From Phoronis australis (taxonomy: Eukaryota > Phoronida > Phoronidae), in assembly GCA_002633005.1 (NCBI GenBank), contig NMRA01000284.1, positions 157,238 to 220,155 of the forward strand: 62,918 nucleotides of DNA, read 5' to 3'. A program made the translations under genes and the position numbers. Under the pieces are notes generated by a model, which had not been told where the DNA came from, did no database searches, and saw only the letters and a program-made list of their open reading frames with translations. Shown one piece after another: positions 1 to 16,500 of this stretch. The stretch's first letter is position 1. Each line of letters opens with the position of its first letter.

Positions 1-130
1 TTTTAGAGGCAAACCCCCCTCCCGACCTCCCCCCACTTCGGTGCTATGCGCATCTACAATCGTGGTTCAGTTTGCGCAAATGTTTACAGCCTGACAAAAA
101 GTTGGCCCCCCTTGTGACGAGACCCAACTC
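1..130. repeat. Interspersed C/G-rich repeat, copy 1
   Basis: The block contains CCCCCCTCCCGACC, then CGGTGCTATGCGCATC, then TTTGCGCAAATG, and ends near CCCCTTGTGA. The same string of motifs, in the same order and with only scattered differences, is present at about 29127-29255. There it ends in GATCCGCCACTG, a common end of short hAT-like elements. This copy begins at or before the window edge. No coding capacity is seen. The family is unnamed here. Confidence 0.7.
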
Positions 131-169
131 GCCGAGACTGAAACGCGGCGAGATTGTGTAGCTGCGCTA

Positions 170-225
170 CTCGCTGGTTCCCTGCGCCGCCGCTAAGTGG
201 TCTAGGCACGTAGGGGACCAGCGAG
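170..225. repeat. Hairpin with CTCGCTGGTTCCCT stem
   Basis: CTCGCTGGTTCCCT at the left is matched by its near-perfect inverted complement AGGGGACCAGCGAG at the right, with about 28 bases between. The same CTCGCTGGTTCCCTGCG module occurs twice more near 51573 and 51733, so this belongs to a small repeated family rather than a one-off palindrome. Confidence 0.65.
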
Positions 226-512
226 GCTGTGCTGTCTCACGAAGGTCAATTCAGTGCTCGGCGCGCAGGGAAGCCTTTAAGTTTTATATTACAACTTCAA
301 AGGCTCGGATTCTAACTTGAATATTTGCTACGAAAGCTGAATGCAATTTACAATTGTTAAGCTTAAAATATCCATTTACAAAAAGTTACTAAATTACTTC
401 AGTACATTGCGCAACTGTGCATGTTTCTGCTATAGTTGCATCCGAAGTTTTAGACACGTCGAGTTTTTCGGCAAAAAGATCCGTTTTTACGGTTCATGTG
501 AGAAAACAAATC

Positions 513-636
513 CTCAGGTTTATGACATGGGCACAACCTCTTGGAAATTTCGTCAAAATAGCTCAACAAGCCTCCGACGATAGGATTTTGCCAAAATTTC
601 CCGGCCAAGAGGTTTTACCCATGTCATAAACCTGAG
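513..636. mobile_element. Foldback/MITE with about 45-bp inverted arms
   Basis: The left arm starts CTCAGGTTTATGACATGGGC and continues through AACCTCTTGG and AAATTT. The right arm is its inverted complement, ending CATGTCATAAACCTGAG. The arms are separated by a short loop of about 25-30 bases. There is no room for a transposase, so this would be a non-autonomous foldback element. The superfamily cannot be told because no clear target-site duplication was recognised. Confidence 0.75.
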
Positions 637-2012
637 AAGAGTGTAGGATTCGCTGCGTATTGCGCAGTTCATTTGATGCTCAGTCAATGACGTTCCTCTC
701 ACTTTTTATTCTGTACCGCCACAACCCAGCCGTTCGCGGGTTTCAGTTCCACATAGAACCCTAGCCTTGTGCCACTGAATTAGCCGTGAGAGTTTGCACT
801 GAGAATTATCGGCAAAAACTAGCCAATAAACCAGACATTGAACATTCTTAATAAGCATCGACCTGTAACTCTGGGTGGATGCCGGCAGGTGTCGTAGAAC
901 CACTTTCAACCCACATGTACGATACTAGGCAACTCGGCTCAAAATAACCAGCTTTTAAAATAACTAATACCACTCACCAAAGTTTAATGGATAAATTCTA
1001 GTCATCAGCTAGGTTTGTCTTATCAAAAAGTCATTACGGTTTACGGCGGTGCTGGAGTGCGAGCATTCGACTCGGATTTTAATCAACCACTTTGTTTTCA
1101 CATGAAAATTTCAGTTTCTACGTCACGGCAATAACGTGTCTACAATTTACCAACGACCAGGCACTTGATGAAAAAAGGGGGGGAGGGGTGCAGAATAAGA
1201 TGGCTATTCTTGATCAAATAGGACAAGCAGTCAAGGCACAGGAAGGTGGAAACTTTTTCGCCGAGTCGCACTTTTAAAGACTACAGGGCTTGAAATAGCC
1301 AGTGACAAGAGGAAAATTGTCCAGGTGGTGCAACATTACAAAACTAGGCTTTTGCGGGACCAGAGTCATTTGAGCACGAAAATATTCACTCAAGACATGC
1401 AGTTTAAATAAAGACCAAGGGGGCCCAATAAAAATCTGTCAAAATTTTATTTACTTTGGTAAGGATTGTATTCAGATTCTAACAAAATGTAAACGGCTGC
1501 TAAGTATGAACTTACACATCGTTTTAGAATAATCCCTGCTATACACCCAGCCAACCTACCCAAACAAATCCCAACTCATGAAATCAAAGATCGGAATGAC
1601 CAATGGCAAAACATTTTCCAGGTGATGTATCAGATCACAGACTTGTGGGATAGAAATATTTTTTGTGTTGTAAAGTTTAACTGAAATAAAATGTTTTTGT
1701 ATGAATAAAGTCAAAATAATGATAAAAAACAGACCAAAAGAGGTAACTGGAAATCAAAAAAGAGGAAATCAAAACCCACGATAAAATCCTCTAAATAAGA
1801 AACATTCTAAGTTCCGTGAAATATTAACTTTGACGAATTTGGTTTGCTTCAATGTAATTCTTCCTCTTTCCTCCCCAAAACCTACATCAACCTGTATCAA
1901 TAACCAATTCATTGTTGTACTGGTGAATACTACCTCAGTCTCCAACATGTGCCCCCCAAGACAGTCTTGTACGACTACACATTTTTTGTGTTTACGCTGA
2001 CAATAGTCTGTT

Positions 2013-2081
2013 ATGAGGGTCCTGGATTATGAAAACCACTTTGATGACTGTTGGTGTACAAAACCAGTTCTCACATACGAG
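2013..2081. mobile_element. Decayed palindromic MITE (AACCAGTTTT family)
   Basis: A degenerate relative of the elements at 2354-2448 and 13701-13800. It has GGGTCCTGGATTATGAAAACC on one side and AAAACCAGTTCTCA on the other. Similarity is partial and the boundaries are approximate. Confidence 0.4.
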
Positions 2082-2210
2082 TATCCCATAAGTGGGTATC
2101 ATACCTTATTTGAGTAACACCAACTTCTAAACCCACAGAGAAACAAGGCTGTCATTGGAGTCAAGTGTATTTGAAACTTTCATCCATGTACAATTTATAC
2201 ACAATATAGT

Positions 2211-8299
<6,089 letters not shown>

Positions 8300-8326
<27 letters not shown>

Positions 8327-8410
8327 GATGGCTGCCGGAAGAAAAAGGAATCTGTAAGTAAGTGCGCAGAATCAGGAACAACATCCGGTTATGGAAGGAG
8401 GTGTGATTGT
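8300..8410. promoter_or_regulatory. Shared RPS18/VPS52 bidirectional promoter and 5' ends
   Basis: The bases AACCATGATGGCTGCCGGAAG at 8321-8341 serve both strands. On the minus strand they read CTTCCGGCAGCCATC-ATG followed by a GT, the proposed RPS18 start. On the plus strand they read ATGATGGCTGCCGGAAG, a candidate VPS52 5' exon that ends at a strong GTAAGTAAG donor at 8354. CCGGAAG is an ETS-type site, common in housekeeping promoters. A pyrimidine run (8342-8353 on the minus strand) fits a 5' TOP start. No TATA box is evident. The transcription start sites themselves are inferred. Confidence 0.6.
8325..8353 (+). other. Candidate first exon of VPS52
   Basis: It opens ATGATGGCTGCC and encodes a short Met-Met-Ala-Ala-Gly start before a consensus GTAAGTAAG donor. 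The exon ends in phase 2, whereas the next certain VPS52 exon (from 9400) is in phase 0. Either a further small exon lies in 8354-9390, or translation starts elsewhere and this exon is untranslated. The position overlapping the RPS18 start fits the overlapping 5' ends of the human pair. Confidence 0.4.
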
Positions 8411-9399
8411 TACGTCGGAGGTAAACAATTTTCAAAATTTTTCTTATCTTAGCTATTTACTGATCATTGTTTACAGACTTTGATGAAGATAACTTTCCAG
8501 TACACACACTGTACCTTATTTAATATGCGGCCCATCGTGCAGTTGTTGATGTTACCGAGTCCGTATTGACTTCTATGGCATAGCCAGCCAGCTAGCTGTA
8601 TGAAGACTGTCGTCAAAATACAGCTAGGTCCCACTGCGTGTATTTCTTCCGTAGACAGCGAAATTGCACACAGCCGAGGTAGTTCTGCTCATTAACGCAC
8701 CATGAAACTTGTATCAACATGTAAAGCTAAAGACCGGATGGTGTGCATGCATAATCTGGGAGTCAACCGACACTCACCTTGCCCGTTACAGCCGTTTTAG
8801 TGAAAAACAATGCAATAAACTTCATTTTCTTGCGTAACTCTCTGCCTTTTCTAACAATGAAAAGTATTTCGTCGTTTTGAAAACAGTACGCTCGTGTCAC
8901 ACGCACGCGGCTTTTTCCTAAATTTTTGCGACATCTCTCAGGAGACAATGATAGCTTGGAAGCAGCAAAATTTCTTCTGAAATTCGATTTTTCGGTACCA
9001 AAATTCTAAAAACTTTTAATGAGGTGAAACCAGTTCTGATAATTGGTTGTGACGTGTACGCAACCTCGTGAAAGAACAACAGTTGATTGAAGAATCGGCG
9101 AAAAAAGAAACTGGCCAATAAAATTTCATGGCACCGAAAGCGGTCGCTAAAGATCGCTCCACAACTTTAGCAGCAGAATAACGATAGAACACCATTTTTA
9201 CCAACACCGTTAAATAATTTAAATTACTCAAGGAAGACTGTAGTTTTTAATGACGCTAATTTTGTGTCAGATTTTATCTTACCACTTTTTTACCCGCATT
9301 TGTGCAAAGCTATATATTTATATACAGCTTTGTACCAAGGCTAAGAAGTTCTATGCTAACTCGCTCAGCTCATCTCTGTTTCATCTTTTTACATTTCAG

Positions 9400-12300
9400 G
9401 TCCTTCCTCCACAGCTGGGGGATCTCAACCTGGGTGAGCTTGATCTGACCTCCCAAGATTTTCTTCTGGATGAAGTTGATGGTATGGATTATGCCGTACA
9501 TTTTGACCTATAATCCAGTTTGTTTTGAAAGTATAGTACATTTATCCTTTTGCCTTGAAGTAGCTGTTGACTTTCGAAGGGGCAGCTGCTGCATTCTGCA
9601 GCGAGATGGAGATTTTTTAAAACCCAAGCTAATTTTAAAATGTTGAACATCTCCCAAACCCTAAATAATTAGCCTGTAAAAAATGCATTGCCTGTTGTTG
9701 AAGCTAGAACTTTTCTACTTGGCAAGCTGTTAACAGAAAACTAGGTATTAAGTTAATTGATAGGTATATTGTAATTTAATGCACAGGTTCTCGTGAGGTC
9801 TTACCTTTACTCATATGAAAGCTTGAATGCACGCTGTAGAACAGAGGCTAGAGCGCCAAACGCAGAAGTCCTGCCTGCAGCAGGACCACATGAAGAGAGA
9901 GAAGTCCATATGATGCCCTAGTCATGTGACAATACTAGAACTCATAACATCCGGCCACTAACAAAAACCCACGAATGAACACGTCGAACACATGAGACAA
10001 CACGAAAGACGAGACCACACAAACCAACATTCACAACAGTATACAATGTTATGTACAGTAAAATCTTACCGATTCACGACACAATATGGCGGACAGGTGG
10101 AACTTTAATTTTTGCATTTTTTCACAAAAGATATCAGTTACATTCTAGATTGATGCTTTGCCGTAGATATCATTCTGTACCACAGCTGCAGGACATATTT
10201 TGAAAAACTGAGCATTCGCGACAGTGTTAGAAGCCCTCAAAAGTTTCGACAATCATTTTTGTCCAAAACTGGTGAGATTTTTCCGAACCAATTATTATTG
10301 AACCAAACGGCGTTGATACTTTTTTCTTCAGTACACATACAACAGAACCTTGAAGACGACATTGTGAAAGAAGCCCTAGAGTCAGTAAGTTATTTGAATG
10401 TCTTCTTCCAATACAACTTACGCTATCTTCCATTCTTGTAAATGTTGACTGCAGACTTGCTTGTACTACTATATGAGACCCTTTACAGCAGTCATGTTTC
10501 TTTTTTTCTGCTGGGTTTCAGATATGGACATGCGTTATAGGCTGTGTCTTTGTGTGGGTTTGGACTAGAGTTATTAGATTAAAAGAATGATGCGAGAAGG
10601 TGGTGTAAGGCTGAGTGTTGCTGTTAATGAGAAGCGATGGTTTCAAAAAACCTGACAACTTTTCTTCACATTTAGAATTGGCAGAATTTCGAAGCAGAAA
10701 TGTGCAGCCCATTTTCAAGTAATTTTGCATCTGGTTTCTTGCTTGATTTTCGCCATAACTCACCAGATGAATTTCATCAAAATTTTTCAATTTTTTAAGA
10801 CTGCTGTAGGAAATCACCGTCTTTTTTAGGTTTTGTTGAGGTACACCAGACATGACTGATCCAGTGTCACTGTTTCTTTCTCTAGGGTGTTGACCTTCGA
10901 CAGTATTCCAAACAGATAGAGAATGAACTACTTGACGTCGAAAATGCCTCAATACAGGACTGTATCCTTTAGTAACAAGTGTCTACTCACGATATTTTCA
11001 TGTGTTTCCTAGTAGTTTTTAACTCACAATGGCATGAGTTGCAGCTGAGGCTCATTTAACTCGCGATTTCCCCATGGAATGATATTTTTGCCAATTCCCC
11101 ATGGAATGATATTTTTGCCAATTCCCCCAAGTAATGATATTTTTGCCAATTCCCCCATAGAGTGATATTTTTGCCGATACTCCCATGGAATGATGTCTGC
11201 GATGTTCTTATATGACGGATTCAATATTGCAATGATTTTAAAGGCAAGTCTGACTGGGACTCTGTTGCATATGATGTACTTTTCATAGTTATGATCAAAT
11301 TCTTTAATCAACAACTGCACACCAGAACCCTCTAATTACTATGCTCTGTTTGTCCTTATCTGAATATTAAGGAAAAAGATTGACCCTTTTTATAAACTAA
11401 TGGTAAGTGGCCAACATCAACAGTTGTTTTATATCATGCCACTTGTTTATTGCACCTAAAACTATATTGTGATACCAGTGGTTACTTAGCCAGTCCTTAA
11501 CTCTAAGTGAAGACATTAAGGAGAGTGAGAACATTGCCAGTCTTCACAAACAGATAGCAGCGTGTGACACTATTCTACAGGTGGGTGAATATGTTATGTG
11601 AACTGAAGCCAGGGCTGTTGTGTTATGCATTCAACGTTGACTACTGTATTTCTCGACTTATTTAGCATCACCACAATCTCTGTTACGACTGTCTGCATAC
11701 TTCCTGAGAAGATAAATAATTGTTTGCTCCTTTGTTTTTCACCTTTAAAGCCACATGTTCATCAGATTAGAATAAATCAAAATTTATTTATGACAACAAA
11801 TCTAGCTTCAGAAGCAATTACTGAATTCAGTAATGTAGCCATTGAGCGATAATGCAGTTAAACCTCACAAATTTCAGCCAAAAACTATTGCCAAGAATTA
11901 CACTTTTGTTCAATTTTTAAGGGTTCTACGATGGTTGTGAATGTCCACAATTTTTCAAAATTATATTGTTTGATGGTAGCTATGTTACTATTATTTATTA
12001 TTATTACTATTATTATTATTAAAGGCGAAGGCAACCTTTTTCCATGTCATTTTGAGCTAAAATAAGGTTAGTTGGCTATCCTAGACATATTTTTCACTTA
12101 ATTACAGCTTTTCGTAATTTTATTAATTATTCGTCCGCTTTTTCGGAAGTGACGTTTTAGGAGGCAAGCGCTTCCCGCCAATTTCTTTTCACATAGTCTG
12201 ACTGTGAGAGCTGCCGAGTCAGTCATTGTTCTACCTCGGTTGTGTTAAGTTCCGTCGTCGTTCGCTTTCATTTACTAGTCAGTCAACATGCCACACTGTT

Positions 12301-13547
12301 GCTGCGTACCGGGATGTAGTAATTATCGGCTCACGCGCGCTTTGGGAGTGCCTTTGCATCGCTTTCCGATGGATGACACACTTCGCCGTACTTGGCTCGT
12401 TCNTATTCCAAACAGATAGAGAATGAACTACTTGACGTCGAAAATGCTTCAATACAGGACTGTATCCTTTAGTAACAAGTGTCTACTCACGATAAGACTT
12501 CAGATATTGCCATGTGTCTCCTAGTGGTTTTTGAGTCACGATGACACGAGTTGCAGCTGAGGCTCATTTAACTCGCGATTTCCCCATGGAATGATATTTT
12601 GCCAATTCCCCATGGAATAAAATTTTTGCCAATTCCCCCATAGAATGATATTTTTGCCAATCCCCCCATAGAATGATATTTTTGCCAATCCCCCCATAGA
12701 ATGATATTTTTGCCAATTCCCCAATGGAATGATGTCTGCGATGTTCTTATATGACGGATTCAATATTGATTTTAAAGGCAAGTCCGACTGGGACTCTGTT
12801 GCATATGATGTACTTTTCATAGTTATGATCAAATTCTTTATCTTTAATCAACAACTGCACACTAGAACCATCTAATTACTGTGCTCTTTTTGTCCTTATC
12901 TGAATATTAAGGAAAAAGATTGACCCTTTTTATAAACTAATGGTAAGTGGCCAACATCAACAGTTGTTTTATAACATGCCACTTGTTTATTGCACCTAAA
13001 ACTATATTGTGATACCAGTGGTTACTTTATAGCCAGTCCTTAACACCAAGTGAAGACATTAAGGAGAGTGAGAACATTGCCAGTCTTCACAAACAGATAG
13101 CAGCGTGTGACACTATTCTACAGGTGGGTGAATATGTTATGTGAACTGAAGCCAGGGCTGTTGTGTTATGCATTCAACGTTGACTACTGTATTTCTCGAC
13201 TTATTTATCATCACCACAATCTCTGTTACGACTGTCTGCATATTTCCTGAGAAGATAAATAATTGTTTGCTCCTTTGTTTTTCACCTTTAAAGCCACATG
13301 TTCATGAGATTAGAATAAATCAAAATTGATTTATGACAACGAATCTAGCTTCAGAAGCAATCACTGAATTCAATAATGTAGCCATGTGAGCGATAATGCA
13401 GTTAAACCTCACTAATTTCAGCCAAAAACTATTGCCAAGAATTACACTTTTGTTCAATTTTTAAGGGTTCTACGATGGTTGTGAATGTCCACAATTTTTC
13501 AAAATTATATTGTTTGATGGTAGCTATGTTACTTTTATTTATTATAA

Positions 13548-13584
<37 letters not shown>

Positions 13585-16500
13585 AATATTTGCAATGAGG
13601 GTAGCCCCATCAGTTCACACTGCTTTCCATGGGGGCCCTGATTTTGAGCATGGAATATTAATCTCGTGCTACATGACTTTTATGGAAAAATTTGTGGTAG
13701 TAGTCAGATATAATGTGTCTGAATTTTGAGAACCAGTTTTCTCCACTGAGTAGCAGGCATCAAACTGGTTCACAAAATACAGATACATTATATCCGACTA
13801 TTGCCTAATGCTTTATATAATTTAATTTATATGCCGTGCTGTCCCATAGCAAGATTTTATCGTGTTAGAGATGGAACATCAACAAAGCCCGGTAATTAAT
13901 AATGCAAATATTTTTCAGGTCATTAACCATGTGTCCTTCAGTTATTATGAGGAGCCAGTGTGGCCTAGTGGGATGAGTGCCCCCTTTCTATACCAAAGGT
14001 TGTGGGTTCAAGTCCCACTGGGGAACACTGCTAAACCCTTGAGTCAGGTTTCTAGCTGTCCACGGCAGTTTTATGTATCTTTTTATATGTATTAAATCAT
14101 AAAAATGGTTCCTAGTGATCAGTGCAATGGCCCCCACCTGAGCGGCCTGCACACATCTGCTACAACCTGTACCAGAGCACCTGCAATTATTTTTTATATT
14201 ATTTAAATCAATTATAATTTATCTGATGCAGTTTCCAGCATACAATTTACAGCTTTCCATGATTGTGGATTCTGTTTGATTTCAGACTATGGAGGAAATG
14301 TTAAACAGTTTCCAGCTAGATTTGGGCAGTATTAGTAATGAGATTGAAACACTACAGGAACAGTCTGTGGCTATGAATGTCAAGCTTAAAAATAGACAGG
14401 TAAGTTGATTAGACAGACGCAGAGGCACTGGCAACTAGCGCTATCTATTGGCGTGTTATCGCACAAGACACACACAATGTAACTAAAACTTGTGAACTAA
14501 GTTGTTTTTAATTGGTCAAAAGTGAAACGAAGTCTGACAGTATACAATAGTAATAAAGATTTTGTATGACTGGTGGTGCCTTTGCGTCTTGACGATAGCT
14601 TAAGGGTAGGTCCTGGCAGCTCATGTGTGGCTGGCCCACCCTTGTCATTCACCAGCTGACCCGTCACTGCCTGGCTTCACCCCATTGAACAAAATGTATG
14701 TGAACAATACTGGGTGTGTCATATTAATTTGTTGGCAGACATTAATGAAGTGAGCATGGCTGACAATTAAACAAATAACAGTATATTCGTCCTCCAGAGC
14801 AGCACTGACAGCTGACGTAGATACTTGATCTGTAGAGATCAGGTCATTTCAAGACTATTTTATGGAGTGAAAAGCTCAGTTTATCATGGATACTAGTAAC
14901 TAAGTCTTATCTATCGGAAACCAACCGCCTGCTTATCGAGCAGATGTTCGTCTGCTTGAAACTTCCTGGATTCTGGATTAGAGGACTTGTATCTCAGAAA
15001 TCTCTGCTCTGGGCTGAGCACGGATTTATTCTCGATATCTGTAAAAAGTTGGTTGTGAATTAATGGCTAGATATTATCTCAAGCTTACTTATGTGTTTCT
15101 GTTTTCAGGCGGTCAGAGGTGAACTGAGCCAATTTGTTGCAGAAATGGTCGTGTCAGAAGCTATGATCAAGTGAGTTGGACAGTGCTACTAATTTTTAAA
15201 ACCCGTTGGCTCCCACTTGATTCGCTCATTACAAAATGAAAATTGTGTAATCGTCGCATTCCTGGGATTTTTGCTGATCACAATCATAGTACCTGGAAAT
15301 GTTTTAAGTGAAAATTAATTGTAGCATGCAATTTCATCACATTACTATAACGATTCGTCCGCGTCACTTTTTTAAAGTTTAGAGCAAGTTAGAAATGTCT
15401 TTGATGCGTCTATTTAAGTGAGAAGTGTGACTAACTGTTCAGGTGACTTAGCTTAAAGTAAAAGTACATGACCCACTTTGTGACATGATGAAAAAGTGGA
15501 TTAGTTGAATAAAGCTTTTATCTTTTATATGAGGTACTAAATGGACAATAGGTGATGAAAAGATTAGTTTTTGTGTGCAACACAGTGTTCTTTTCGTGTT
15601 GCTTGGTTTATACAGAGATGTCTTTGTCAACTACTCCCTCTGTTGTCGCTCTAGCCACATCATGTACTCCCTCTGTTGTTGTTCTAGCCACATCATGTAC
15701 ACCCTGTGTTGTTGTTCTGGCCATGTCATGTAGTCCCTCTGCTGTTGTTCTGGCCACATCATGTACTCCCTCTGTTGTTGTTCTGGCCACATCATGTACT
15801 CCCTCTGTTGTTGTTCTGGCCGCATCATGTACTCCCTCTGTTGTTGTTCTGGCCACATCATGTACTCCCTCTGTTGTTGTTCTGGCCGCATCATGTACTC
15901 CCTCTGTTGTTGTTCTGGCCGCATCATGTATTCCCTCTGTTGTTGTTCTAGCCGCATCATGTATTCCCTCTGTTGTTGTTCTAGCCACATCATGTACACC
16001 CCTGTAACAGAACGCCAGTTCCTGGAACAGATCCATGAACTCAACCACAAGATCAGTTTTGTCAAGGAACAGTCATTCAAAGAAGCGAGATCATGTAGTG
16101 ATGTAGCAGATATACTGGAGAAACTCAAGATCAAGGTAAGAGTCATGCTGTTTGGCTAAATGTAAGATCAAGCTGGCATAGCGTGGGCCCCTGTAAGGTC
16201 ATCCTGGAAAGGCTAAGGATCCCCTTAAAAGGTCAAGCAGGCACAGCTGGAGGGACCCGAGTAAATTCATGCTGCTATGGCAAGAGTTCCCTGCAAGGTC
16301 ACACTTTGATGGCTAGGGGGTACCCTGTAAGGTTATCAGTACTGGCATGGCTTGGGCCCCTTTAGGTCATGCTGGCACAGCTGGAGGGGCCCCAGTAAAT
16401 TCATGCTACTATGGCAAGAGTTCCCTGCAAGGTCACACTTTCATGGCTAGAGAGTACCCTGTAAGGTCATTCTGCCATGGCTGTGCCCCCTTGTAAGGTA

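Larger units (their letters stand above)
131..2210. other. Non-genic region downstream of RPS18
   Basis: No credible exon is visible on either strand. The region holds a short hairpin at 170-225, a foldback element at 513-636 and a decayed palindromic MITE at about 2013-2081. The open frames here are short, lack splice signals in sensible places and look like no protein family. The last few hundred bases are probably 3' flank of the minus-strand RPS18 gene. Confidence 0.5.

Noticed and set aside
8763-8948. Minus-strand 61-codon frame ending at a GTGAGT donor, as RPS18 first exon
   Set aside because: RPS18 needs only an ATG before exon 2, and this frame would add unrelated residues. The site at 8324-8326 fits gene structure and leader better.
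9250-9399. VPS52 starting at the ATG at 9250
   Set aside because: The frame upstream of 9400 is a pyrimidine-rich intron end (TTTTTACATTTCAG), and its translation does not resemble the family.
15632-15994. CRISPR-like array
   Set aside because: Units abut head to tail with no spacers, in an animal intron; it is a minisatellite.
15552-16159. Several long overlapping frames on both strands through 15552-16159, with Cys- or Glu/Gln-rich 11-residue repeats
   Set aside because: They follow from a 33-bp tandem repeat whose length is a multiple of three. Only the last bases, from 15985, are VPS52 exon.
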